Shown: piece after piece, positions 9,170-16,452 of the stretch
Layout: every line of letters starts with the position of its first letter
Numbering within the stretch: position 1 is the stretch's first letter
From: Halieaceae bacterium
Lineage (GTDB): Bacteria > Pseudomonadota > Gammaproteobacteria > Pseudomonadales > Halieaceae
Assembly (NCBI GenBank): GCA_003331685.1
Contig: QOPK01000014.1
Span: 1 to 22,540 of the forward strand
Reading direction: 5' to 3'
Length of the DNA: 22,540 nt
Translations under genes and position numbers: made by a program
The notes under the pieces: generated by a model
Databases searched by the model: none
Seen by the model: only the letters and a program-made list of their open reading frames with translations
What the model was told of the DNA's origin: nothing

Positions 9170-9628
9170 CTAGCGATCTTTCGGTATCAGCACTAAATAG
9201 GTCTGAGACAGGCGATCGTGCCAGTAACGCCGATGTGGCGGAACGAAACGCCACCAATAGCCGGCCCCCAGACTGATCGCCGAGAACAGCGCACCCAGCA
9301 CGCGCACCGACACCTGCCGCCAGGTTGGTGGGCCTCCCGAGTCGGTGACCAACTTGATCCGCCAGGCTTGCATGCCCAGAGTCTGCCCGGCGCGTCGCCA
9401 GAAAATTCCGAAAAACAGGATCAGGATCAGCAACCAACTCAGTCGCTGTAGGCCGGGGGGCACGGCGGGATCGTTGAGGGAGTCCGTGGGCCCGAGGATC
9501 GCCACCCATAGTCCTGCGGCAGCCATGAATAGCGGTACGACCAGCAATGTGTCATAGAGCATGGCCAACCCATGTCGCCATAGAGGAGGGGGTGGGAGAT
9601 CCTGATCGTGCTGAGGGGAGATATCCAT
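9170..9628 (-). CDS. RDD-family membrane protein
   Basis: A small membrane protein of about 152 residues, counted from the ATG at 9628; a TTG at 9667 would add 13 hydrophilic residues (start uncertain, no strong Shine-Dalgarno at either). Three hydrophobic segments are visible: near the start (LWRHGLAMLYDTLLVVPLFM), in the middle (LSWLLILILFFGIF), and in the C-terminal part (VRVLGALFSAISLGAGYWW). The Arg-Asp-Asp spacing that names the family is visible as RHGLAMLYD in the first segment, RRAGQTLGMQAWRIKLV after the second, and YWHDRLSQTYLVL near the end. The role of such proteins is mostly unknown; some are linked to ion transport. It is a lone gene between convergent lptG and divergent bolA. 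Confidence 0.85.
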   Translation of the reverse strand: MDISPQHDQDLPPPPLWRHGLAMLYDTLLVVPLFMAAAGLWVAILGPTDSLNDPAVPPGLQRLSWLLILILFFGIFWRRAGQTLGMQAWRIKLVTDSGGPPTWRQVSVRVLGALFSAISLGAGYWWRFVPPHRRYWHDRLSQTYLVLIPKDR

Positions 9629-9702
9629 GGGGCGATATTGATCCAAAACATTCGGGCGCTGTTTCAAAGTAAAATAGTATGCCCTGATAAGCGGACACGC
9701 GT

Positions 9703-10014
9703 ATGACAGTCCAGTCTGAAATCACGGCAGCACTCGAGGCTGCGTTCCAGCCGTGCGAACTCACTGTGGAAAATGAAAGTTTCCGTCACAGCGTCCCGCC
9801 AGACTCTGAAACGCATTTTAAAGTAGTGCTGGTGACAGAGCAGTTCTCTGGCGATCGCAGCGTCAAGCGTCACCAGCGGGTCTATGGTGTTCTCGCCGAG
9901 TGGCTTGCGGGGCCGATTCACGCGCTGGCGCTGCACACCTATACCCCGGAAGAGTGGGCAGAGACGGTGGCTGCACCTGATTCACCCGACTGTCGCGGCG
10001 GCACCGGCAAGTAA
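9703..10014 (+). CDS. bolA: BolA-family protein
   Basis: A 103-residue BolA protein. BolA family members bind [2Fe-2S]-glutaredoxin partners and, in E. coli, act as a stress and morphology regulator with DNA-binding ability. The class II KH-like core is clear: [33 protein letters not shown], then [13 protein letters not shown]. The C-terminal [10 protein letters not shown] matches the SPPCRGAG tail of E. coli BolA, which supports BolA itself rather than the shorter IbaG type. It starts at the ATG at 9703. A TAAAAT at 9670-9675 could be a -10 but lacks a convincing -35. The TAA stop shares one base with the trhO ATG, so the pair is co-translated. Confidence 0.93.
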   Translation: MTVQSEITAALEAAFQPCELTVENESFRHSVPPDSETHFKVVLVTEQFSGDRSVKRHQRVYGVLAEWLAGPIHALALHTYTPEEWAETVAAPDSPDCRGGTGK

Positions 10015-10997
10015 TGGCGCAGGAATCAGAGTCTGACCAGGTCGTTGCGGCGCTCTACCGATTTGTGGTGCTTGATGACTTTGCCGACCTGAAACCGCCC
10101 CTGCTGGCAGTGTGTTTAGAGGCGGGGATCAAAGGCACGCTATTGCTCGCACGAGAAGGTATCAATGGCACCATTGCTGGCAGCCGCGCGGGGATCGACA
10201 CCGTGATTGCTTGGTTGCGTCAAGATCCACGGCTTCATGCGCTCGATTGGAAAGAGTCCTATCACGCCGCGGCACCTTTTCATCGCATGAAAGTGAAGCT
10301 GAAGCGGGAGATCGTCACAATGGGCGTGGAGGACGTTGACCCTACGGCCTGCGTCGGCCGTTATGCCACGCCCTCCGAATGGAATACGCTGATCGATGAC
10401 CCGGAGTGTTTGGTGATTGACACACGGAATGATTATGAAGTGGCTATCGGTAGTTTTCGGGGTGCAGTCAACCCGAGCACACAGAGCTTCCGCGATTTTC
10501 CTGAGTGGGTCCGAAACAATCTCGACCCGGTTCGCCACACTAAGGTCGCCATGTTTTGCACCGGTGGTATCCGTTGCGAAAAGTCGACCTCTTATTTGGT
10601 ATCCCAAGGATTTGCAGATGTCTGGCATTTGCAGGGTGGTATTTTGAAGTACCTCGAGGACATCCCCGAGTCAGAATCGCGGTGGGAGGGCGAGTGCTTC
10701 GTTTTTGATTCTCGCGTGGCGGTGAATCACCGTCTTGAAAAAGGCAGTTTTGACCAATGTTATGCCTGCCGCCATCCCATCACTGAGGCGGATAAGGCAT
10801 CCGTGCACTATGAGAAAGGCGTCTCTTGCCCCCGTTGCTACGGTGACCTCACTACGACCAGGCAGGCGCGCTTTCAGGAACGTCAGAAGCAGGTGGAGCT
10901 GGCTGCCGCGCGAGGACAGCAGCATATTGGCGGGCCGCCACCTGCGCGACAGACGCGCGGAGAGTCAGCGCTGCCTGCCCAATCGACGGATGAGTGA
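10014..10997 (+). CDS. trhO: tRNA uridine(34) hydroxylase, rhodanese-domain (TrhO/YceA family)
   Basis: A 327-residue member of the YceA/TrhO family, which uses molecular oxygen to hydroxylate the wobble uridine (ho5U34) of some tRNAs, the first step to the cmo5U group modification. An N-terminal acylphosphatase-like domain (about 1-100, with [13 protein letters not shown]) precedes a rhodanese domain (about 115-215). The rhodanese active-site loop is [10 protein letters not shown] with Cys182 and Cys188, as family members have. A C-terminal four-cysteine set (CYAC at 249-252, CPRC at 272-275) looks like a metal site. The start overlaps the bolA stop as TAATG. The last 33 bases overlap antisense with the protease gene. 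Length is near E. coli YceA (350). Confidence 0.93.
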   Translation: MAQESESDQVVAALYRFVVLDDFADLKPPLLAVCLEAGIKGTLLLAREGINGTIAGSRAGIDTVIAWLRQDPRLHALDWKESYHAAAPFHRMKVKLKREIVTMGVEDVDPTACVGRYATPSEWNTLIDDPECLVIDTRNDYEVAIGSFRGAVNPSTQSFRDFPEWVRNNLDPVRHTKVAMFCTGGIRCEKSTSYLVSQGFADVWHLQGGILKYLEDIPESESRWEGECFVFDSRVAVNHRLEKGSFDQCYACRHPITEADKASVHYEKGVSCPRCYGDLTTTRQARFQERQKQVELAAARGQQHIGGPPPARQTRGESALPAQSTDE

Positions 10998-11726
10998 CGG
11001 AGCAGGATAAAAGTAACTCACCGCCGCGCCGTCTCCCGCCGAGATAATGCCCTGAAGTCTTACGCTGCCACTGTCGGTAAAGGCAATCATGGCGCCACCA
11101 GACGCGCCTTTTTTTGCCACGCAATCAGAAGCGGGCGGATGACTACTGGCGTCGATCACTGAGCAGGTGATATCGGCCAGGAGATAGCGCTCGGCGTTAT
11201 CATCAGAGCTTAGATTGGGTTGCGGGGTAAAGCCGGCGGCAATCAAAGGTTGCCCGGTGTGATGGGGGGTGGTGGAAATTGGGATCCAGGTATCGACGGT
11301 GAGGGACGAAACCGGCGTTAGGAATGCCCAGTCTTCTTGCATGGAGCCCCCGGACTCGAGCAGTTTCATGGGGACCGGCGTTACGGTGCGAGGATTAACC
11401 AGCTGAATTGGCATGATGGTAGAGCGGTAGTCTTCAAAGCAATGCCAGGCGCTAACGAAAATACTGTTGGGGCCGGGTGTGACGGCAACCGCCGTGCAGT
11501 GCTCGGTGAAATGGCGCATTCGCCCCTCAGTCAATCGTGTGACAGGAATGCTGAGTGGGAAAAGTGCGCGCGGCCACCCACCAACATGCTCGGGAAGGGG
11601 TTTTCGTGGATCAGCAGAGGATGCGGTCACGGTGGCCGAGAAGAGGGCGGCAGCCAAGGCTACGGTCACGAGTAAGCGCGGGGCGAGGTGCATGTGATGC
11701 CGAATAGCGTCGCGGTAGCGCAACAT
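10965..11726 (-). CDS. Secreted trypsin-like serine protease (S1-like)
   Basis: A 253-residue protein with an export signal: basic N-terminus, a hydrophobic core at about residues 18-32 and a likely cleavage near ASSA (35-38). The trypsin-like triad is complete: His95 in VSAWHC, Asp132 in EDWAFL, and Ser209 in the oxyanion motif GASGGAM. Cys77 and Cys96 bracket the catalytic His strand as in chymotrypsin folds, and Cys188-Cys202 could form a second disulfide, which fits a periplasmic or extracellular location. The ATG at 11726 has GAGG five bases upstream and is preferred over the ATG at 11693. Substrate is unknown. There is no PDZ domain. It is divergent from rarD and overlaps the trhO end by 33 bases. 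It could also be a catalytically silent homologue, but all three residues are present. Confidence 0.85.
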   Translation of the reverse strand: MLRYRDAIRHHMHLAPRLLVTVALAAALFSATVTASSADPRKPLPEHVGGWPRALFPLSIPVTRLTEGRMRHFTEHCTAVAVTPGPNSIFVSAWHCFEDYRSTIMPIQLVNPRTVTPVPMKLLESGGSMQEDWAFLTPVSSLTVDTWIPISTTPHHTGQPLIAAGFTPQPNLSSDDNAERYLLADITCSVIDASSHPPASDCVAKKGASGGAMIAFTDSGSVRLQGIISAGDGAAVSYFYPAPSLIRRLGRQR

Positions 11727-11846
11727 AGCATCCTCGAAGGCCCGGAGGATAGGCTAGATAATCGGTCTGGTGGCCGGTTTGCTTGGTGTAACCTTCCCGC
11801 ATAGGTACCCACAGCACAACGCCAAACGGTGTGAGATAAAGCATTC
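11727..11846. other. Protease-rarD divergent intergenic region
   Basis: This 120-base gap lies between two divergently transcribed genes and should contain both promoters. I see no -35/-10 pair of good quality on either strand, no hairpin followed by a T-run, and no recognisable operator. Apart from the protease Shine-Dalgarno (GAGG on the minus strand near 11735), nothing in it can be supported. Confidence 0.4.
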
Positions 11847-12737
11847 ATGACAACGCAGTACACAGCGCAAGAATTGAAGACTGGTTTGTCGCTGGCGGTG
11901 GTCGCTAACATCATTTGGGGTGTGGCGGCGCTGTATTGGGTGGAGACATATCCTGTGCGGCCTCAGGATGTGGTCGCACACCGTGCGATCTGGAGCCTGC
12001 CGGTCGCGGCGGCTGTTCTGATTTGGGCTGGTCGGCTTCGCGCTACCTGGTCTCTGCTCCAACTGCCGAGCATGCTGATCTGGAGCCTGCTGGGGGCGTT
12101 GCTTCTGAGCGTGAATTGGGGGGTATTCGTTTACGCGGTGTCTGCCGGGCGCGCAACTGAAGTCAGTCTGGGTTACTTCATGCTACCCCTCCTAACAATC
12201 CTAGTCGGCAGGGTGGCATTCCGAGAGATTCTCGGACCAATGCAATGGACCGCCATTTCTTTGGCGGTGATCGCGGTTGCGCTGCAGCTGTGGGCTTACG
12301 GCAGCCTCCCTTGGGTCAGCTTGGCTGTTGCGGGCAGTTTTTCGATCTACGCCGCGATTCGAAAAAAGATTGTCGCCGACACCATGCAGGGCTTGTTCAT
12401 TGAGACCCTCTGCATGGCGCCTTTTGCTCTGGCTTGGTTCTGGCTGACAGGGGGCGCGGGCATGGGAGCTCATGGCTTCAAGGTAGATATGTTTTTGTTG
12501 CTCGCAGGGGCCTACACCGCTGCGCCGTTACTGAGCTATATCGCGGCGTCCCGACTGCTGCCACTGAACGTCGTGGGCTTGACCTCTTATTTGGGCCCCT
12601 CTCTCCAGCTGCTCGTGGCGCAGACTGCACTGGGTGAGTCGATCGATACCGTGACTGCGACCTCTTTTGCTCTCGTTTGGATGGGGGTTTTGTTGGTCTC
12701 GGGCCAAGGGCTGGCGCGCTTTCGAAACCGCCGATGA
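11847..12737 (+). CDS. rarD: EamA-family transporter RarD
   Basis: A 296-residue inner-membrane permease of the drug/metabolite transporter superfamily, RarD subgroup. It shows ten hydrophobic segments in two EamA-type halves. The opening KTGLSLAVVANIIWGVAALYW, then VVAHRAIWSLPVAA, is typical of RarD. SYIAASRLLPLNVVGLTSYLGPSLQLL, followed by the conserved LGE (about 270), is the C-terminal RarD signature. The name comes from a chloramphenicol-sensitivity phenotype; the real substrate is not known. It starts at the ATG at 11847 with a weak ribosome-binding site. Its TGA is overlapped by the ung start (ATGA), so ung is probably co-translated. Confidence 0.92.
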   Translation: MTTQYTAQELKTGLSLAVVANIIWGVAALYWVETYPVRPQDVVAHRAIWSLPVAAAVLIWAGRLRATWSLLQLPSMLIWSLLGALLLSVNWGVFVYAVSAGRATEVSLGYFMLPLLTILVGRVAFREILGPMQWTAISLAVIAVALQLWAYGSLPWVSLAVAGSFSIYAAIRKKIVADTMQGLFIETLCMAPFALAWFWLTGGAGMGAHGFKVDMFLLLAGAYTAAPLLSYIAASRLLPLNVVGLTSYLGPSLQLLVAQTALGESIDTVTATSFALVWMGVLLVSGQGLARFRNRR

Positions 12738-13417
12738 GCGGTGTGATCCGACTGCGGCCCGAGTGGCGCTCGCTGCTGGGAAGTGAATTTGAGCAGCCTT
12801 ACATGTCGCGGTTGTCTGCATTTTTGCGCGCCGAAAAAGCTGCTGGCAAGACCATTTATCCGCCTGGTGGGCAGTTTTTTGCGGCGCTTGATGCGACGCC
12901 GCCGGAGGCGGTGAAAGTGGTGGTACTGGGGCAGGATCCCTACCACGGTCCCGCCCAGGCTCACGGCTTGAGTTTTTCAGTTCAGGGTCGTCAGCGCATA
13001 CCGCCCTCATTACGGAATATCTTTCGTGAGCTCTATGACGATGTGGGTATTCCCGTGCCGCCGCACGGTGACCTCTCCCAGTGGGCCGAGCGCGGTGTAC
13101 TGTTGCTCAACAGTGTGTTGTCAGTTGAGCACGGCGTTGCCGGATCGCATCAGGGTCAGGGTTGGGAGCGATTTACTGATGCAGTGGTAACGGCGGTCAA
13201 TGGGGGAGTGTCCCCCGTGGTATTTATGCTGTGGGGCGCTCAGGCCCAGAAAAAGGGTGCCGCCGTTGATCGCGCAAGGCATTGTGTCCTCACCGCGCCC
13301 CATCCCTCTCCGCTGTCAGCACATCGGGGGTTTTTGGGTTGTCGCCACTTTAGTCAGGCAAACGCTTTTCTTAAGGCGAACCAGCGTCAACCCGTCGATT
13401 GGTCTTTATCATGCTGA
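12734..13417 (+). CDS. ung: Uracil-DNA glycosylase
   Basis: A family 1 uracil-DNA glycosylase of 227 residues that excises uracil from DNA to start base-excision repair. The catalytic water-activating loop GQDPYHG is at 66-72 with Asp68. LLLNSVLSVE holds Asn126, which reads the uracil edge. HPSPLSAHRG (190-199) supplies His190 and the minor-groove leucine loop. The ATG at 12734 overlaps the rarD stop as ATGA and fits the family start. An upstream in-frame TTG would extend it inside rarD and is not needed. The last 31 bases overlap antisense with the 3' end of ygfZ. Length is typical (E. coli 229). Confidence 0.98.
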   Translation: MSGVIRLRPEWRSLLGSEFEQPYMSRLSAFLRAEKAAGKTIYPPGGQFFAALDATPPEAVKVVVLGQDPYHGPAQAHGLSFSVQGRQRIPPSLRNIFRELYDDVGIPVPPHGDLSQWAERGVLLLNSVLSVEHGVAGSHQGQGWERFTDAVVTAVNGGVSPVVFMLWGAQAQKKGAAVDRARHCVLTAPHPSPLSAHRGFLGCRHFSQANAFLKANQRQPVDWSLSC

Positions 13418-14253
13418 CAACGAGTGACCTGCGAGAGCTCGCCGTGACCGCCTTTGAGCATGATCGGCTCCGCAGCCGCCTCCGGAGTCAATTCGATCAG
13501 TAGTTCGTGGGCCTGATCTTGAAGACAGTGATTCACGATGCTGCCGACGGTCTTGCCATCTGCGTTGACCAAAATATCTCCGGCGATAGCGGCGGCAGTT
13601 GTCTTGGCCCGGTGCAGACGGCGCTTTGGCGTGCCGCGGTAGTGAAGCCGGGCCACAATCTCTTGCCCCGTATAACAGCCCTTGGTGAAGCTCACGGTGC
13701 CATTCAAGTCGTAATCAAGGTCTTGGGGCAGGTAGCTGCCAATCGTTTGGCTCTCGATACGCGCACGCTGGTTTTTGACCTCTAGCCAGAGGCCGCCTGA
13801 GTGCTCCTCCTTCTGACTGTCATGCGATGCGGTCCAGCACTCGATATGCTCCCGGCCCATAGGAACCGTGACTGCCGCGAGGGACGATTCTGCGAAGCGC
13901 AGTTTCGCATGATGCTCCTCTGTTGAGCCGGCATGGCAGTTAGTGCACCAGTCAGTTGGTGTGAGCGAGCACCGCGAAAACGCGAGGTAGGGTTTGAGGT
14001 GCTCGGCAAGCGCTGCCATAACCGTCGTTCTGCCTCTCAATAGGATTTCCTGCTCATCGATTATCACTGCCAATACGTCTGCGAGCACCCGGCCCTTCGG
14101 GTTGCAAAACGCAGCGTAGCGGAAGCTCGAGACGTCACAGTCGCTGAAATCCGCGGTCGTTTGTCCATGAAGGAATTCCCTGCCCCCGCTGCCAGACAAC
14201 CGCATAACAGTATCGGTGTGTTCGGAGGGGCTCTGTGACTGCTGAGTGTTCAA
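13387..14253 (-). CDS. ygfZ: Folate-binding YgfZ protein (iron-sulfur cluster repair/assembly factor)
   Basis: A 288-residue YgfZ (COG0354) protein, related to the GcvT aminomethyltransferase fold, which binds tetrahydrofolate and supports iron-sulfur enzymes such as MiaB. The family signature KGCYTGQE is at 191-198 with the conserved Cys193. The N-terminal FLHGQTTADF and CNPKGRVLAD (about 50-59) are also typical. The start is a TTG at 14253. No ATG or GTG lies between an upstream stop (near 14292) and Met17 (14205), and starting at Met17 would cut off the first strand. It overlaps the ung end by 31 bases and is divergent from sdhE, a neighbour also seen in Pseudomonas. Confidence 0.93.
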   Translation of the reverse strand: MNTQQSQSPSEHTDTVMRLSGSGGREFLHGQTTADFSDCDVSSFRYAAFCNPKGRVLADVLAVIIDEQEILLRGRTTVMAALAEHLKPYLAFSRCSLTPTDWCTNCHAGSTEEHHAKLRFAESSLAAVTVPMGREHIECWTASHDSQKEEHSGGLWLEVKNQRARIESQTIGSYLPQDLDYDLNGTVSFTKGCYTGQEIVARLHYRGTPKRRLHRAKTTAAAIAGDILVNADGKTVGSIVNHCLQDQAHELLIELTPEAAAEPIMLKGGHGELSQVTRCQHDKDQSTG

Positions 14254-14290
14254 TGCGGGTGCGCCGGGTAATAAACGGGTTGTGGAGCTC

Positions 14291-14296
14291 TATACT
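14291..14296 (+). promoter_or_regulatory. Candidate -10 element for sdhE
   Basis: TATACT in the 75-base ygfZ-sdhE divergent gap matches the sigma-70 -10 consensus at five of six positions and lies 33 bases before the sdhE ATG. No convincing -35 is visible 16-18 bases upstream, so this is tentative. Confidence 0.35.
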
Positions 14297-14328
14297 ACAA
14301 CGTTGAAGATGCGAGCTGTTGGCAGTCT

Positions 14329-14586
14329 ATGGATAAGAGAGAAGAATGGAACCGCGCCAAGTGGGCAAGCCGAAGAGGGCTGCTCGAACTAGATCTATTG
14401 TTGGCACCTTTTGTGACGGAGGCTTTTCTCGAACTGAACGCATTATTGAGACAGGACTACCGGGAACTCCTGTATCAGGACGATCAGGATCTGATGGAGT
14501 GGATTATGGGGCGCAGTGCGATCACGGAAGATCGTTTTCTTCCAGTGATCGAAGAAATCAGACGTTTCCACGGACTCGGTGCTTGA
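14329..14586 (+). CDS. sdhE: Succinate dehydrogenase flavinylation factor SdhE (CptB/YgfY)
   Basis: An 85-residue all-helical protein that helps attach FAD covalently to SdhA and FrdA. The family motif RGxxExD is present as RGLLELD (residues 16-22), preceded by WASR; the acidic run YQDDQDLMEWIMGR also matches E. coli SdhE. Length matches the family (88). It starts at the ATG at 14329 with a weak ribosome-binding site. It is divergent from ygfZ and converges on nadB, separated from the nadB stop by about 70 bases that include a 13-bp tandem repeat. Its neighbours also encode flavoenzyme or iron-sulfur functions. Confidence 0.95.
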   Translation: MDKREEWNRAKWASRRGLLELDLLLAPFVTEAFLELNALLRQDYRELLYQDDQDLMEWIMGRSAITEDRFLPVIEEIRRFHGLGA

Positions 14587-14614
14587 TGCTGTCCAGTAGT
14601 GCCGCTCAGTGGTA

Positions 14615-14666
14615 CCGGTCACTGATGCCGATCACTGATGCCGATCACTGATGCCGATCACTGATG
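14615..14666. repeat. 13-bp tandem repeat, four copies, across the nadB stop codon
   Basis: Four head-to-tail copies of CCGATCACTGATG start at 14615, 14628, 14641 and 14654. The first copy has G instead of A at its fourth base; the other three are identical. The unit is not a multiple of three, and each copy gives TGA in more than one frame on either strand. The nadB stop (complement of 14658-14660) lies inside the last copy. It looks like a slippage-prone minisatellite rather than a protein repeat. Confidence 0.95.
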
Positions 14667-16295
14667 ATAGTGGGGCAGTCGGTCAGTCGGGCCGTCCAGG
14701 GCTGTGTCGGCGTCGAAGTGTGTTGGTATCAGTATCGAATCGCGAGCAACCGGCTCGATATCGGGAAAGTCCGAGTTATAGTGCAAGCCGCGACTCTCTC
14801 GGCGTTCCGCGGCGCACTGGACCATCAGCGACGACACGCGCGCGAGGTTGCGCATCTCCAAAAGCGGGCGAGTGATCTGGAAGCGTCCGTAATAGCCCGC
14901 CACCTCCTTTTCCAGTAATGCAATTCTGTCGGCAGCATGCTGCAGCCGCCGCGATGTTCGCACAATGCCCACGTAATCCCACATGAGACGCCTCAACTCC
15001 TGCCAGTTGTGCTGTATCACTACTTCCTCGTCGGAGTCCCTCACACGACTGTCGTCCCAGGTTTCGGGAGCCACGAGTTCTCCAGTGATCGAGTCTGCAA
15101 TGTGCTGTGCCGCGGACTGTGCGTAAACGAAACACTCCAGTAACGAGTTGCTGGCCATGCGGTTCGCCCCATGCAACCCGGTGCACGCTGACTCGCCGAC
15201 CACATAGAGTCCAGGCACATCGCTAGCACCATATTGATCGACCACCACACCGCCACAGGTGTAGTGGGCTGCGGGGACAACGGGAATCTGGTCGCGGGTA
15301 ATATCAATGCCAAGCGCCAAACAGCGGTCATAAGCCTGTGGGAAGTGACGGGTAATCAGGTCAGCGGGCTGATGACTGATATTGAGGAAAACGCATTCGG
15401 CGCCGAGCCGCTTCATTTCAAAATCGATGGCTCTGGCCACAATATCTCGAGGCGCAAGCTCCTCGCGATCGTCGAAATCGGACATGAATCGCTGGCCATC
15501 CGGCAGATGCAGCGTTGCCCCTTCACCGCGAAGCGCCTCGGTCATCAGGAATGATCGACTTTCCGGATGGTAAAGGCAGGTGGGGTGAAATTGGTTGAAC
15601 TCCAGGTTGGCCACCCGGCACCCCGCGCGCCAGGCGACCGCGATGCCGTCGCCACTGGCACCGTCCGGGTTTGTGGTATATCGATAGGCCTTGCTAGCGC
15701 CCCCTGTCGCGAGCACGACGGCACCGGCACTGACTGTCTCCACGATGCTGTCGCGGGTACTGAGCAGGTAGGCGCCGCAGACTCGTGAGCCTGCCTTGAT
15801 CACATCAACGAGACAGCGATCGGTAAGCATGGTGATGTTGGGGGCCTCGGCCGCTCGGGTAGCCAGCACCTCTGACAGCGCTCGCCCGGTTTGATCGGCA
15901 GCGTGGATGACGCGGCGATGGCTATGCCCGCCTTCCATCGTAAGGTGAAACTCACGAAATTCGGCATCTTGCTGATCCTCGCGGAGATCGAAGTTCATGC
16001 CCTGTGATATCAGCCAGTCGACAATTTGTCGGCTGCGTCCAACGGTGAATTGCACTGCCGGCTCGTGACAGAGGCCCGCACCGGCGCTCAGCGTATCGTC
16101 AACGTGGGACTGCACGGTATCTCGGTCGTGAAGCACTGCGGCCATCCCGCCCTGAGCCCAAAATGTTGATCCCGAACCCAGTTGGCTTTTTGACAGCACC
16201 GCCACCCTGAGCGATGTTGGTAACTGCAATGCGAGACTCATCCCAGCGGCTCCGCTGCCAATGATAAGCACGTCAAATCGGGAAATAGTCGACAT
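14658..16295 (-). CDS. nadB: L-aspartate oxidase
   Basis: The first enzyme of de novo NAD synthesis: an FAD enzyme that oxidises L-aspartate to iminoaspartate, which NadA then condenses with dihydroxyacetone phosphate. It has 545 residues (E. coli 540). The N-terminal dinucleotide fold is [19 protein letters not shown] with GxGxxG at 13-18, followed by [12 protein letters not shown], the flavin-contact region. [10 protein letters not shown] and [18 protein letters not shown] are the substrate-site segments shared with succinate dehydrogenase flavoproteins, and [20 protein letters not shown] binds FAD. The ATG at 16295 (MSTISRF) fits the family; the open frame continues to 16397 but would cover the rpoE promoter. 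The gene is divergent from rpoE, a conserved arrangement. Its stop is in the tandem repeat. Confidence 0.96.
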   Translation of the reverse strand: MSTISRFDVLIIGSGAAGMSLALQLPTSLRVAVLSKSQLGSGSTFWAQGGMAAVLHDRDTVQSHVDDTLSAGAGLCHEPAVQFTVGRSRQIVDWLISQGMNFDLREDQQDAEFREFHLTMEGGHSHRRVIHAADQTGRALSEVLATRAAEAPNITMLTDRCLVDVIKAGSRVCGAYLLSTRDSIVETVSAGAVVLATGGASKAYRYTTNPDGASGDGIAVAWRAGCRVANLEFNQFHPTCLYHPESRSFLMTEALRGEGATLHLPDGQRFMSDFDDREELAPRDIVARAIDFEMKRLGAECVFLNISHQPADLITRHFPQAYDRCLALGIDITRDQIPVVPAAHYTCGGVVVDQYGASDVPGLYVVGESACTGLHGANRMASNSLLECFVYAQSAAQHIADSITGELVAPETWDDSRVRDSDEEVVIQHNWQELRRLMWDYVGIVRTSRRLQHAADRIALLEKEVAGYYGRFQITRPLLEMRNLARVSSLMVQCAAERRESRGLHYNSDFPDIEPVARDSILIPTHFDADTALDGPTDRLPHYHQ

Positions 16296-16326
16296 ATTTC
16301 GTAAGCCGGTGGTGCGCTGGGGGTGC

Positions 16327-16354
16327 GGTATAGTAGTGACAAGATGAAGTGTAA
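16327..16354 (-). promoter_or_regulatory. Candidate nadB promoter
   Basis: Read on the minus strand, TTACAC (complement of 16349-16354) and TATACC (complement of 16327-16332) are 16 bases apart and lie about 32 bases before the nadB ATG. Each matches only part of the sigma-70 consensus, so this is a tentative call. It is separate from the sigma-E promoter on the other strand. Confidence 0.3.
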
Positions 16355-16361
16355 TGTATCG

Positions 16362-16389
16362 GGAACTTTTTGCCTGCAGCGTGTTCTGA
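16362..16389 (+). promoter_or_regulatory. Sigma-E (RpoE/AlgU) promoter of the rpoE operon
   Basis: GGAACTT at 16362-16368 is a perfect sigma-E -35 and is followed by TCTGA at 16385-16389 as -10, with exactly 16 bases between. This is the known architecture of RpoE/AlgU-dependent promoters. Transcription should start near 16396, leaving a leader of about 57 bases before the rpoE TTG. It implies that the operon activates its own expression once sigma-E is released from RseA. Confidence 0.85.
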
Positions 16390-16397
16390 AGGGGCAT

Positions 16398-16423
16398 GGG
16401 GTGTCCGGTGAGGCGGACATCCC
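16398..16423 (+). promoter_or_regulatory. Hairpin in the rpoE 5' leader
   Basis: GGGGTGTCCG (16398-16407) and CGGACATCCC (16414-16423) pair over ten positions with one G-U and a six-base loop. The stem sits almost at the predicted transcript start. An alternative stem, GACAT (16416-16420) with ATGTC (16427-16431), uses part of the same right arm, so the two cannot form together. No T-run follows, so it is not a terminator. Regulatory role is inferred only. Confidence 0.5.
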
Positions 16424-16452
16424 GGTATGTCGGGTAGAGTGAAGGCGCGGTT

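Noticed and set aside
12528..13010. A 160-codon minus-strand frame over the rarD-ung junction
   Set aside because: Both plus-strand genes are intact with catalytic motifs; the frame is proline/arginine/serine-rich as expected for a shadow.
14615..14666. CRISPR-like or regulatory iteron array from the 13-bp repeats
   Set aside because: The copies are directly adjacent with no spacers, there are no cas genes, and no replication or partition gene is nearby; a plain tandem repeat fits.
16296..16397. N-terminal extension of NadB by 34 residues
   Set aside because: It would cover the divergent sigma-E promoter, and the family N-terminus is matched by the start at 16295.
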